A stretch of DNA of 64,000 bases, from assembly GCF_003173335.1 (NCBI RefSeq), contig NZ_QGMZ01000015.1, positions 49,562 through 113,561 of the forward strand, in the 5' to 3' direction. Source of the stretch: Methanospirillum stamsii. Its GTDB lineage: Archaea > Halobacteriota > Methanomicrobia > Methanomicrobiales > Methanospirillaceae. A program made the translations under genes and the position numbers. Of this stretch, positions 39,421 through 48,079 are shown one piece after another. The notes beneath the pieces were generated by a model. The model worked only from the letters and a program-made list of their open reading frames with translations, ran no database searches and was not told the DNA's origin. Every line of letters starts with the position of its first letter. Within the stretch, counting starts at the first letter, position 1.

Positions 39421-40557
39421 TTATCTGGTATGAGTAACTGCTTTTATTTTTGGAATAGAACGCTCTGCACCTAAAACAGTGGTGTAATCCTGTATACCAT
39501 CAGCATATCCGTAAACTGTTATAATATCATCTTCGAGGATTCGTTCATTCGGAGATTTATAGTCAACGTAAATATCATCTTCAAACCATGAATCTTCAGA
39601 ATATTCTGATTGCTTAGTAAACATCCTCAAATCAGTACTTCCAAACCCACTGATAACCTGACTAACTTTCCCTGTAATTTTTACAGGTTGCCCTTTATAT
39701 TTTTCAGGATACCGTGCTAGTTCTTCATAGGAAATCATTTTTGCCGCAGTCATGATATTGATTGCGTTGACCGTTGGAGTGACAACAGGCGCTTTTGAAG
39801 TTGAAATAGAATTACTGTTTGAGGATTGGTAACTCCCAGACGATGTTGTTGAACCACTCATCCCTGCTGCAAATATTAGTATGAAAATAATGAAAAAAAC
39901 TGCGAATGTTCCAACAACAATTTTCCCGAGGGGTAATTCAGATGATTGAGAAACATAATTGGGAGATCCATAACCAAGATTCTCCTCATAAATCTGCTGA
40001 CGCTTCCAGGAATACAGCGGAAGAAGGATCCAGAATAGGATTAACAGAAGCATCCATTCCCACCCTTTCATTTTACCCCATAGGGAAGCGTCTGGATTCA
40101 TCCCGGCGTTGATGGATTCTGCATCCCGCTTGATGTAATATGCACAGACAATAACTGCGAGGAATCCTACAACAGGGTTTGCAATTGCAAGAATCATCGG
40201 AATGATATATAGTGGAATTTGTAACCAATTCCGCTGATACCCGGAATATTCGCGTTTTTGAGTTTGTTTCGGTTCCGGAGCAGGTTTCTCATTTTCCCGG
40301 ATTTTCCACCCTACAGGTCTCTTCTGATCGTTCTTCTCCCGGTTCTTCTCATACGTAGCATTGCCCGGATCCAGCATCAGGGCATTTTCAAAACAGGTTT
40401 CAGCGTCTTCATACTCTCCGGTCTTTGACAGGCAGATTCCCAGGGCATTCCAGGCTTTATGATTATTCTCATCCTGCTCAACCGCCTGGTGAAACTGTTC
40501 ACAAGCTCCGGGAATGTCGCCGGACCTGAACAGTCTCATGCCCTCATCGAATGACAT
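39421..40557 (-). CDS. TPR-membrane-OB-fold protein (lysogenic cargo candidate)
   Basis: Start chosen at MSFDEGMRLFRSGDIP, the first TPR helix; the longer form from 40677 crosses a palindrome. Of about 378 residues, 1-75 form two TPR repeats, 125-165 and 185-205 membrane helices, 240-262 another, and about 295-378 an OB-fold-like domain (GQPVKITGKVSQVISGFGST, DDIITVYGYADGIQDYTTVL). Such layouts occur in archaeal cell-envelope proteins. It lies with provirus control genes, suggesting expression in the lysogen. Confidence 0.55.
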   Translation of the reverse strand: MSFDEGMRLFRSGDIPGACEQFHQAVEQDENNHKAWNALGICLSKTGEYEDAETCFENALMLDPGNATYEKNREKNDQKRPVGWKIRENEKPAPEPKQTQKREYSGYQRNWLQIPLYIIPMILAIANPVVGFLAVIVCAYYIKRDAESINAGMNPDASLWGKMKGWEWMLLLILFWILLPLYSWKRQQIYEENLGYGSPNYVSQSSELPLGKIVVGTFAVFFIIFILIFAAGMSGSTTSSGSYQSSNSNSISTSKAPVVTPTVNAINIMTAAKMISYEELARYPEKYKGQPVKITGKVSQVISGFGSTDLRMFTKQSEYSEDSWFEDDIYVDYKSPNERILEDDIITVYGYADGIQDYTTVLGAERSIPKIKAVTHTR

Positions 40558-40645
40558 ATGTTTCAATCGACTGCAGTCAGCATAAAGCTGCGGCACCATC
40601 CCCCGGACCAGGTGCGTGAACCTGCTTCCGGTCGCACCTCCGGAG

Positions 40646-40662
40646 AATTCACATTGTGAATT
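40646..40662. promoter_or_regulatory. Palindrome AATTCACATTGTGAATT
   Basis: Perfect 7-bp arms AATTCAC and GTGAATT around ATT. It lies 90 bases upstream of the TPR gene start at 40557 and 130 bases upstream of the small gene at 40778, in the divergent region, and so may control either direction. Confidence 0.45.
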
Positions 40663-40735
40663 TCTCAATCTCTTCAATTTGAACTCTGATTTTCCCTCGA
40701 TATGTAAAGTTCACAATTATTATAAGTAATTATTA

Positions 40736-40757
40736 TATACTTATACGTGTAAGTATA
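40736..40757. promoter_or_regulatory. Inverted repeat TATACTTA...TAAGTATA upstream of small genes
   Basis: 8-bp arms 40736-40743 and 40750-40757 around TACGTG; a related TATAAGTAATTATTATAT precedes it. Located 20 bases before ATG 40778, consistent with an operator overlapping the promoter of the rightward small-gene operon. Confidence 0.5.
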
Positions 40758-40777
40758 ACTTGTAACAGGTGAGAGAG

Positions 40778-40969
40778 ATGAGCCAGGAAAAAATTGTAAT
40801 CAACGAGGATGCAAGCGGAGAATGGACAGCACGGGTATACGATGGAACAATGAGAGTGTTCCTGAAACAACACATCAAATCAAAGAGAGCAGCATGGGCA
40901 GCAGTCCGGAAGTTCCAGAAAGAACAGCAGGAAATGATTGAAAACGGAGAACTTCTCGAACTCATCTAA
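40778..40969 (+). CDS. 63-residue small protein
   Basis: ATG 40778 with GGTGAGAG ribosome site; an upstream in-frame GTG (40769) is inside that site. Sequence VINEDASGEWTARVYDGTMR and KSKRAAWAAVRKFQKEQQEM, an alpha/beta mini-domain. First of four tandem small genes leading to the integrase end. Confidence 0.55.
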   Translation: MSQEKIVINEDASGEWTARVYDGTMRVFLKQHIKSKRAAWAAVRKFQKEQQEMIENGELLELI

Positions 40970-40989
40970 TTTTTTAGGAAGTGGAAAAA

Positions 40990-41136
40990 ATGGTAACAAA
41001 AACAACAATGAAGAAACTCGAAGCACAGGGATTCACAATGAAAAACCTCCAAGCAAGCTGGGAAACATTCGAAAAAGAAGGATGGACATACCAGGACTGG
41101 GATAAAATGATGAAAGTCAGGGCAGAAAACCCCTGA
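40990..41136 (+). CDS. 48-residue small protein, paralogue of the next gene
   Basis: ATG 40990 with TAGGAAG ribosome site. KKLEAQGFTMKNLQASWETF and EKEGWTYQDWDKMMK: the sequence SWETFEKEGW parallels TWELLESEGW in the following gene, implying duplication. Unknown function. Confidence 0.55.
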   Translation: MVTKTTMKKLEAQGFTMKNLQASWETFEKEGWTYQDWDKMMKVRAENP

Positions 41137-41160
41137 ATAAATTCTTAGGAAGTAAAAATA

Positions 41161-41322
41161 ATGTTCACAAACGAATTCAATAAAATTATGAACGCTGCAA
41201 AGGAACAGGGCATGAACACGGCATTGTTAGAAGATACCTGGGAGTTGCTCGAATCTGAGGGATGGGGGCACATAACTATCGTGAACATGATGTGGAAAAA
41301 GATTGAATTAAAACAATACTAA
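41161..41322 (+). CDS. 53-residue small protein, paralogue of the preceding gene
   Basis: ATG 41161 with TAGGAAG ribosome site. NTALLEDTWELLESEGWGHI followed by VNMMWKKIELKQY. Same helix-Trp-Glu pattern as 40990-41136. Very AT-rich end. Function unknown; a small helical binding protein is plausible. Confidence 0.55.
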   Translation: MFTNEFNKIMNAAKEQGMNTALLEDTWELLESEGWGHITIVNMMWKKIELKQY

Positions 41323-41335
41323 ATTTTTGAGAATT

Positions 41336-41506
41336 ATGACATCAGACAAACCAATGGGACGACCCCGAAAAAACCCAGTCCTGACCGATGACCAGGGCAA
41401 TAAATATATTGAGTCTGTTGTAAAAACCCAGGGCAAGACCTCAGGAGGAGTTTATCTCCCGGCATCGTGGGTAGGCCACCGGGTCCGGGTCACACTCCTG
41501 GATTAG
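41336..41506 (+). CDS. DUF2080-like small protein with AT-hook-like motif
   Basis: A 56-residue protein: GRPRKNP AT-hook-like core near residue 8, then KTQGKTSGGVYLPASWVGHR and VRVTLLD, the strand pattern of DUF2080 (transposon-encoded, AbrB-like). ATG 41336; the stop overlaps the integrase stop by 4 bases on the opposite strand. A DNA-binding accessory of integration is conceivable. Confidence 0.55.
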   Translation: MTSDKPMGRPRKNPVLTDDQGNKYIESVVKTQGKTSGGVYLPASWVGHRVRVTLLD

Positions 41507-42663
41507 CGTTTGGACATCGCCGCTTCTATTGCAGATATCCGACGAGCCTGCTCTTCTCTCTCTCTCATCTCTGATTGTAATTGCTGCTGCAACCTCATAT
41601 TTTCAGATGCCAACGACCTGCTAAACTCAGCCTGGCTCTGTAGGTCGGCTTTGATGGCAGGCAGGTTTTCAGGCGACGACAAAGAAACCAGGTGGCAGGC
41701 TTTGTCATATTCTGCCTGCAGTTGTTCAACCGAGTACCGCCGGTATGCCCCGGACAGGTAGCCTTCATGGCCGGCCAGGGCTTCGACCATCTCGGCAGGC
41801 ATGGCCGTTTTTAGCTGCGAAATAAAATACCGCCGTATGGAATGAGACGTTATAGTTGCCCGGTGTGTGTCAGGATCACGAACCAGCAGTCCGGCTTTCT
41901 CAAGTGCCCTGGTGTACACCTCCTGTATATTGCTGTTTGTCACCGGGACCAGCCGGGCATCGTCCCTGGTCTTTGGTCTGACTGTGTTGCTCTTTTTGCA
42001 GGCAATTTCCAGAAACGTGTCACGGTATGCAAGCCACTCATTCAAAATAAATAACGCCTCTTCTGTAAGAAACGTTATTCTCTCTTTCTGGTTCTTCGTG
42101 GTCTTTCGTTTCTGATTTGACCGCCTGACATAGACAATCCGGTTCTCAAGATCGACATCTTCTGGCAACAGTCCGAGGACCTCCCCGAGTCTCATACCGG
42201 TTGCCATCTGGATGACCAGAGCGACCCGACCGATTCGGGTTAAGTGTTCATACCATTTTTTTATTTCTTCATGAGTGAGAATATGATCTTTAGTTATTAC
42301 CCGCCTCTTCTCGATTGACCCTTTAATGGCCTCAAGTTTTCGTTTTGAGATGACAATGTCATTGAGTTCAAGCCACATGATCACAACCGACAGATGTGTG
42401 TTCATCGTGTTCGGGCTGAATGAGTCAGCAACGAATGAAGCGAACCGGAGCAGATCCGAAAAATAATTTTGGTCAGTGCTGATGTATTCACTACTCATAC
42501 GATCCATCTCATTGAGGTGTTCAGCAGATCTGCTCTGCCCCGTGTATGGCCTGCCAGACAGGCACTCGAAGAACAGACATACTGACTGACGATACTGTCG
42601 TTGTGTCCCCGGAGTCCTTCGGGAGTTGGTAAATTGAAGAAGCGTAAGTTTGTCTGATCCCAT
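41503..42663 (-). CDS. int: Tyrosine recombinase/integrase
   Basis: A 386-residue integrase. N-terminal SAM-like core-binding domain to about residue 130, then the catalytic domain: R in TGMRLGEVL (about 162), K in the basic beta-hairpin (KRKTTKNQKERITFL), H-x-x-R as HSIRRYF (about 290), H in ALAGHEG, and nucleophile Y in YRRYSVEQL. All catalytic residues are present. C-terminal extension contains a coiled coil. Expected to drive integration and excision of the provirus. Confidence 0.9.
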   Translation of the reverse strand: MGSDKLTLLQFTNSRRTPGTQRQYRQSVCLFFECLSGRPYTGQSRSAEHLNEMDRMSSEYISTDQNYFSDLLRFASFVADSFSPNTMNTHLSVVIMWLELNDIVISKRKLEAIKGSIEKRRVITKDHILTHEEIKKWYEHLTRIGRVALVIQMATGMRLGEVLGLLPEDVDLENRIVYVRRSNQKRKTTKNQKERITFLTEEALFILNEWLAYRDTFLEIACKKSNTVRPKTRDDARLVPVTNSNIQEVYTRALEKAGLLVRDPDTHRATITSHSIRRYFISQLKTAMPAEMVEALAGHEGYLSGAYRRYSVEQLQAEYDKACHLVSLSSPENLPAIKADLQSQAEFSRSLASENMRLQQQLQSEMREREEQARRISAIEAAMSKR

Positions 42664-42816
42664 GTAACATCACAACGTCGACTTCATTAAAATCGAAGTT
42701 TTCACATCCATGGATATCATATCACCCTTTCTGATATTGAAATAGTATTGTCAGGAGAGATCTTCAGATAGATAAAGAGAACCAGGATCTCTATGTTTAT
42801 ATGTTAAAAAAAGAAC

Positions 42817-43128
42817 TCACCCGGTCACCTCGAACACTGAAAAACCCTGGTTTCCGATACAGTATATAACAAAAAGCCGGATATCCGCTTCCGGATACTC
42901 ATGCCTGAGTCCTTCTGCATACCCCCGGATCTGAAGGGTATCTTCTTCCCGGACGGTGAACTCTTTAAGAGACGTCTTCATCCCGGCCCATTCAGTATTT
43001 GAGAAATATTTGAACTCAATAATCCATCGAAGCCCGGCAAACTTCTCATTGAACTTACCGACAAATTCTAGATCTGTCCGGCCTTTTGGATAAGACCGCT
43101 TCACATTCCAGACAAACCAGGTGGAGAG
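42817..43128 (-). pseudogene. Truncated third copy of the AAA-ATPase/PD-(D/E)XK gene (3' end only)
   Basis: About 104 codons, almost identical to the last part of the two full-length genes at 44224 and 46064 (including GRTDLEFVGKFNEKFAGLRW and EFKYFS). Identity ends sharply at 43128 after GTGGAGAG, then unrelated sequence. It therefore is a decayed or recombined end, close to the integrase end of the provirus. Confidence 0.85.
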
Positions 43129-43175
43129 AAACCAAAAAATGATACTCTTTCTGTACAAACAATTGTGAGGAACAG

Positions 43176-43781
43176 GTGTTCGAGACTAAAGATATCCCTC
43201 CATCTTTCAGAACCGACCTCAGTGGTACTGAGAAAGCTACGGTAAAATCATGGGTCGATAACTCGGATCCTTTCAACTTTGCATTAAGAGGGATCACTGA
43301 GCATCCGTTTTTCAATGGAGATCAAAAGGCGATTGATGCTGCCCTGGTGTCTGCAGGAATACTTTCAGAAATTATCGATAAGTCAGAATTACAACAAGCG
43401 TATCCCGTTACTCGTGGGTTGGGGCAATATGATGTTGACCAGGTTAAAACTGCTCTGAAAGAAAAAGAGAAACTAGGGTACTCTCCCTTAATATCAGATG
43501 CAGGGTTTATTGCAGTAACTTTCGACGATAAAGTTTCACTTGATTACTCTGAACCTGATGATAATGAAGAATATTATATTCTAAAGTCTTATTTAGTGAA
43601 GGGAAGTAAGGCGTTATTTATCGGGAATCATAATGATTTCACCAAACGAGTAGAATCAGATATACTTCTGCAGAAGGGAAGTAGTTATTATATTGTTGAA
43701 GAAGATATTGTGGTAATAACTGATGAGACCGGTCGTGAACGACTTGTCCATTATATTGATATCGCTTTTATAAAGGAATGA
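43176..43781 (+). CDS. ADP-ribosyltransferase-exoenzyme-like protein
   Basis: A 201-residue protein from GTG 43176 (ribosome site GTGAGGAA). It matches the ART fold of VIP2-like exoenzymes: N-terminal DLSGTEKATVKSWVDNSDPF with FALRG near 35-39, motif R in PVTRGLG (R80), the S-T-S-like strand GFIAVTFD (110-117), and the ExE-like ESDILLQKGSSYYI with E160 but D162 in place of the second Glu. Such domains transfer ADP-ribose to protein or nucleic acid. No signal peptide, so it acts inside the cell. It is 4 bases before a small partner gene. Confidence 0.6.
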   Translation: MFETKDIPPSFRTDLSGTEKATVKSWVDNSDPFNFALRGITEHPFFNGDQKAIDAALVSAGILSEIIDKSELQQAYPVTRGLGQYDVDQVKTALKEKEKLGYSPLISDAGFIAVTFDDKVSLDYSEPDDNEEYYILKSYLVKGSKALFIGNHNDFTKRVESDILLQKGSSYYIVEEDIVVITDETGRERLVHYIDIAFIKE

Positions 43782-43785
43782 AAAA

Positions 43786-43977
43786 ATGAGACGTGATGGG
43801 TATCGTTTTGTTTCACCTCCCGGGGCGCTGCGGCTTACTGGGAGAAGAATTAAGATTACCGAAGAGGACAAAAAATTAGTCGAACTTATGCGAGCAGATT
43901 TACAAGAAAAATATGGTAAAATCCTCTCGAAAGATGAAGTTGATCAGTTCCGGAATAAACACCGAATTACTCACTAA
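43786..43977 (+). CDS. 63-residue partner of the ART-like protein, possible antitoxin
   Basis: ATG 43786, four bases after the ART stop. Basic N-terminus (MRRDGYRFVSPPGALRLTGR) then charged helices (KLVELMRADLQEKYG, LSKDEVDQFRNKHRITH). Its tight linkage suggests a toxin-antitoxin-like pair or a two-gene effector; family not recognised. The gap 43981-44223 after it has no gene. Confidence 0.5.
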   Translation: MRRDGYRFVSPPGALRLTGRRIKITEEDKKLVELMRADLQEKYGKILSKDEVDQFRNKHRITH

Positions 43978-44223
43978 TATCTCCCATCTTTTCCCGCCCA
44001 TTGATGAAGATTGCATAACTCTCTCAAAAGATACTCTTTCCCTACAGGAAATCTATCAAACCATATAACCAAAGCTTTCCCAATAAATAATCAGTACAAT
44101 ATATCGCGTTAGGTAAACTTACAATTCTCTCCTTATATCTTCATTTTTCTATTGCTTTTGTATCACAGGGCAGTAATGTACGTTGAAACTGGTTGACACA
44201 TTGATAAGTGATCCTAATCAGCC

Positions 44224-45948
44224 TCACCCGGTCACCTCAAACACAGAAAAACCCTGATTCCCGATACAGTATATTACAAACAGCCGGATATCCGCTTCCG
44301 GATATTCATGCCGGAGTCCTTCTGCATATCCCCGGATCTGAAGGGTATCCTCTTCCCGGACGGTGAACTCTTCCAGAGACGTTTTCATCCCGGCCCATTC
44401 AGTATTTGAGAAATATTTGAACTCAATAATCCATCGAAGCCCGGCAAACTTCTCATTGAACTTACCGACAAATTCTAGATCTGTCCGGCCTTTTGGATAA
44501 GATCGTTCGACATTCCAGACAAACCAGGTGGAGAGGTACCGGCTGCAGAGCTCAAAAAAAGTCGTCCGGTAAAAGTTCTCATTCACCTGGGAAAAAATCG
44601 CTTCAGGCAGCTGACTCACGTAGAGACGCCAGTAATCGGAGAAGAGCCGGGAAAGATCCGGTTTATTTACAAATCCCTGCATCATAGAGGCATACCTGGT
44701 CGATACATCAATCGTGTTCAGTTCATTAAAATACTCAGTTACTATCTTTCGAATATTCAAATTTGGAAGGGTGAGTAGGAATTGATCTTTCCGGGTAAGA
44801 ATACCAAGATAATACAGGGATATCGGATAATACTGCGGATTAAAGAACTGGTTGAGATTAAACTTTGAGACAAGATATTCGTCATCATATGAGACATCCC
44901 CAGATGTCAGAAGGGTGGATACCATCTCTTCAGTTGTTTCGCGTCTGCTTGTTATCCGCTGAATCCATGAGAGATCAGTCCTCAAATTTAGGTCAGTCAG
45001 GGTCTTAGGAATAATGCCCTGGGAGCAGAACTGAGTGAGGAAGAACATGAGCATCGTTGAGTTATAGACCGCTTCTGTCTTTGTGGAGACGAAATGGTAG
45101 CCATTGTACTGACTCTTTACAACTTCATGGACCTGTTTTTGCGTTTCCAGATCAAACTGATAATCCTCATATAACATATCAAGAAGAACGGAAACCTCAG
45201 TATCAGTAAACCCAAGCATATGTTCAAAGACCGGATCCAGAGTGATAAATGAAGCAATATTATAACTCGAAGTCAGATCATCGATAGCTATCGGAAGCAC
45301 TCCGGTGATGAATACATTCGCAACAGCACCGGTCTGTCGTCCTTCCTTGAGAACCTTAAAGAAAGTCCGGAGAAAACTATCCCCTGATGTTATCTCCTCA
45401 TACAGATGATCCTGGTGAGAGGTAATATATTGGTTGACAAAATTGTCATACTCATCGATGATTACATACACCTGTGGAGAACCGGTTTTCTGCAGATACC
45501 CAAGCCAGAGGGAGAGGGCAGTTGAGGCTTTTTCATCAGCGGCGAATTCAGGTGTGGACTGCATATAATCAGGATATAAGTACTTTGTCTCCAGAATCCG
45601 GCCGGTGCAATGGCGGTTAAATGCATATTCTGTATCATTGAGATCATCTGATACCGCTATAACAGAGAAATCAAATTTTAAAACAATATATTGGTTATGT
45701 GTTTCGGTTGGATTCTTTCCAATCCAGGTATGCCCGAACAACTCATCAAACCGATAACCCTCATGAAGATCATAATAATACTGCAGCATCGAGCAGAATA
45801 GGGACTTTCCAAACCTACGGGGACGAAGAAAAACAGGATTTTGCACCCCCTCAAGCCGCTCAATATATCTGGTTTTGTCGATGAAATATCCTTTCTTCTG
45901 GACCATCTCTGCATAATTCATGATCCCATAGGGGACTCGTCTCTCCAT
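44224..45948 (-). CDS. AAA-ATPase with C-terminal PD-(D/E)XK nuclease (copy 1)
   Basis: A 574-residue protein: Walker A-like RPRRFGKSL (42-50), Walker B YVIIDEYDN (161-169) with catalytic E166, sensor-like FITGVLP near 218, and C-terminal PD-(D/E)XK core D490...E509-F-K511 (GRTDLEFVG, WIIEFKYF). This is the AAA-ATPase-like (PF09820)/PDDEXK_9 family, abundant in methanogens and anaerobes; suspected defence or mobile-element role, function unproven. Close paralogue of the next gene. Confidence 0.85.
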   Translation of the reverse strand: MERRVPYGIMNYAEMVQKKGYFIDKTRYIERLEGVQNPVFLRPRRFGKSLFCSMLQYYYDLHEGYRFDELFGHTWIGKNPTETHNQYIVLKFDFSVIAVSDDLNDTEYAFNRHCTGRILETKYLYPDYMQSTPEFAADEKASTALSLWLGYLQKTGSPQVYVIIDEYDNFVNQYITSHQDHLYEEITSGDSFLRTFFKVLKEGRQTGAVANVFITGVLPIAIDDLTSSYNIASFITLDPVFEHMLGFTDTEVSVLLDMLYEDYQFDLETQKQVHEVVKSQYNGYHFVSTKTEAVYNSTMLMFFLTQFCSQGIIPKTLTDLNLRTDLSWIQRITSRRETTEEMVSTLLTSGDVSYDDEYLVSKFNLNQFFNPQYYPISLYYLGILTRKDQFLLTLPNLNIRKIVTEYFNELNTIDVSTRYASMMQGFVNKPDLSRLFSDYWRLYVSQLPEAIFSQVNENFYRTTFFELCSRYLSTWFVWNVERSYPKGRTDLEFVGKFNEKFAGLRWIIEFKYFSNTEWAGMKTSLEEFTVREEDTLQIRGYAEGLRHEYPEADIRLFVIYCIGNQGFSVFEVTG

Positions 45949-46063
45949 TCCTTTCTCCCTGTGTTTTGTATCCTTCTCCTGAATAATAAATCACCTGCCC
46001 TATCGTTTAGTTAATGAAGAGACTGAAAGAATGCCATCAGATCTCTCAATCCAAATGAGAAAC

Positions 46064-47794
46064 TCACCCGGTCACCTCAAACACAGAAAAACCCTGGTTC
46101 ACGATACAGTATATTACAAACAGCCGGATGTCCGCTTCCGGATACTCATGCCTGAGTCCTTCTGCATACCCCCGGATCTGAAGGGTATCTTCTTCCCGGA
46201 CTGTGAACTCTTCCAGAGATGTCTTCATCCCGGCCCATTCAGTATTTGAGAAATATTTGAACTCAATAATCCATCGAAGCCCGGCAAACTTCTCATTGAA
46301 CTTACCGACAAATTCTAGATCTGTCCGGCCTTTTGGATAAGACCGCTTCACATTCCAGACAAACCAGGTGGAGAGGTACCGGCTGCAGAGCTCAAAAAAA
46401 GTCGTCCGGTAAAAATTCTCATTCACCTGGGAAAAAATCGCTTCAGGCAGCTGACTCACGTAGAGACGCCAGTAATCGGAGAAGAGCCGGGAAAGATCTG
46501 GTTTCCTGATGAAACCCTGCATCATCTCCTTATATCTCTCCTGTCCAGGGTCAATATGGAAGACCTCATTAAAGTACTCAACTGCTATCTCTTTCATCGA
46601 GAGATTTGGAACCTTCAGATCAAACTCATCCTTTCTGGTAAGGAGACCAAGGTAAAAGAGCGAGACCGGATAAAAAGCAGGTTCGAAGAATTCATGCATA
46701 TTAAATTGTGAAACGAGTGCCTTCCGGTTAAAAGGAATTGATTCATCAGTTGTCAGCTGAAAGACCAGCTCACGGGTATTCTCCTCATTACCTCCGGTCA
46801 GTCTTCGTATCCATGTGAGGTCAGTCCTCATATTCAGGTCAAAGAGATCCGCAGGAATGGTTTTGTTCTCACTGAGCTGGCGAAGAAAGAACATGAGCAT
46901 GGTCGGATTATACACCGCTTCAGAATCAGGATTCACAAAATGATACCCATCATACTGATTCTTTATCAGATCATTCACCTCCCCCCGTGTGACTTGATCA
47001 ATATAAAAATCCTGATATATCGTATCGACCAGTTCAGATACTTCAGCCTGGGTAAACCCAAGCATGTGCTCAAAGCTCGGATCAAGTGTTAGAAAAGATG
47101 CAATATTATAACTCGAAGTCAGATCATCGATAGCTATCGGAAGCACCCCGGTGATGAATACATTCGCAACAGCACCGGTTTGTCGTCCTTCCTTGAGAAC
47201 TTTAAAGAAAGTCCGGAGAAAACTGTCCCCTGATGTTATCTCCTCATACAGATGATCCTGGTGAGAGGTAATATACTGGTTTACAAAGTTGTCATATTCA
47301 TCGATGATAACATATACCTGGGGAGCACCGGTTTTCTGAAGATAACCAAGCCAGAGGGAGAGAGCAGTTGAGGCTTTTTCATCAGGGGCGAATCCAGGTG
47401 CGGACTGCATATAATCAGGATATGAGTACCATGACTCCAGAATCCGGCCGGTACAATGGCGGTTAAATGCATATTCAGTATCGTTGAGATCATCTGATAC
47501 CGCTATAACAGAGAAATCAAACTTTAAAACAATATACTGATTATGATTCTGTGTTGGATTCTTTCCAATCCAGGTATGCCCGAACAGCTCATCAAACCGA
47601 TAAGCTTTTTTGAGATCATAATAATATGCAAGCATCGAGCAAAGCAGGGACTTGCCAAACCTACGGGGACGAAGGAACACAGGGTTTTTTACCCGCTCCA
47701 ACCGGGCAATAAACGGAGTTTTATCGATGAAATATCCATTTTCCATCACCAGTTCAGCATAATTCATGATCCCATAGGGGACTCGTCTCTCCAT
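46064..47794 (-). CDS. AAA-ATPase with C-terminal PD-(D/E)XK nuclease (copy 2)
   Basis: 576 residues, same architecture with motifs intact (GKS Walker A, IIDEYDN, D492...E511-F-K513). It matches copy 1 closely in the first ~245 and last ~150 residues but differs in the middle (about 245-425), which may be the substrate- or specificity-determining region. The start region including the bases before ATG (CATGATCCCATAGGGG on the opposite strand) is also shared. Confidence 0.85.
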   Translation of the reverse strand: MERRVPYGIMNYAELVMENGYFIDKTPFIARLERVKNPVFLRPRRFGKSLLCSMLAYYYDLKKAYRFDELFGHTWIGKNPTQNHNQYIVLKFDFSVIAVSDDLNDTEYAFNRHCTGRILESWYSYPDYMQSAPGFAPDEKASTALSLWLGYLQKTGAPQVYVIIDEYDNFVNQYITSHQDHLYEEITSGDSFLRTFFKVLKEGRQTGAVANVFITGVLPIAIDDLTSSYNIASFLTLDPSFEHMLGFTQAEVSELVDTIYQDFYIDQVTRGEVNDLIKNQYDGYHFVNPDSEAVYNPTMLMFFLRQLSENKTIPADLFDLNMRTDLTWIRRLTGGNEENTRELVFQLTTDESIPFNRKALVSQFNMHEFFEPAFYPVSLFYLGLLTRKDEFDLKVPNLSMKEIAVEYFNEVFHIDPGQERYKEMMQGFIRKPDLSRLFSDYWRLYVSQLPEAIFSQVNENFYRTTFFELCSRYLSTWFVWNVKRSYPKGRTDLEFVGKFNEKFAGLRWIIEFKYFSNTEWAGMKTSLEEFTVREEDTLQIRGYAEGLRHEYPEADIRLFVIYCIVNQGFSVFEVTG

Positions 47795-48047
47795 TCTCTT
47801 TCACCCGGATTGATAATCTTTCGTCTTTAAGATATTTAGCAGCCATGATTGAAAATGAAGAGAGGTTTCTCATCCCCACTTATGCAACAGACATAATAGA
47901 GCCCAATAAAAAATCCCGAATATTTAATTATTAATATTTATTAACATTAATTAAATATATTTACCTAAACCTTGCTGTACACCAATTGCATTTACGTTAA
48001 AATATCCAATGTATAGTCTGCTTTACTTAAAAAAACCTCATAAACAA

Positions 48048-48057
48048 ATATTTATAA
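48048..48057 (+). promoter_or_regulatory. TATA-type promoter of the tup operon
   Basis: ATATTTATAA lies about 25-30 bases upstream of ATG 48080, the archaeal TATA distance from a start site, so the transcript is probably nearly leaderless. The rest of the 285-base gap 47795-48079 is AT-rich with no gene. Confidence 0.5.
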
Positions 48058-48079
48058 TCACAAGACTACCTCGTATTGC

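Larger units (their letters stand above)
7795..42663. mobile_element. Integrated tailed-virus (siphovirus-type) provirus
   Basis: The block has a full head-tail gene order on the minus strand (small and large terminase, portal, gpF, protease/scaffold, decoration, capsid, connectors, tail terminator, tail tube, frameshifted chaperone, tape measure, tail tip), a small-gene early operon, RHH/antirepressor control genes and a tyrosine integrase at the opposite end. No structural gene looks broken, so it may be inducible. The limits given are the outer genes; true ends lie in 7646-7794 and 42664-42816. I could not find a convincing direct repeat (att) between those stretches. Confidence 0.88.

Noticed and set aside
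7646..42816. attL/attR direct repeat
   Set aside because: Compared 7646-7794 with 42664-42816 and 43981-44223; only 8-base matches such as ATTGATAA or AAAAAAGA, not convincing.
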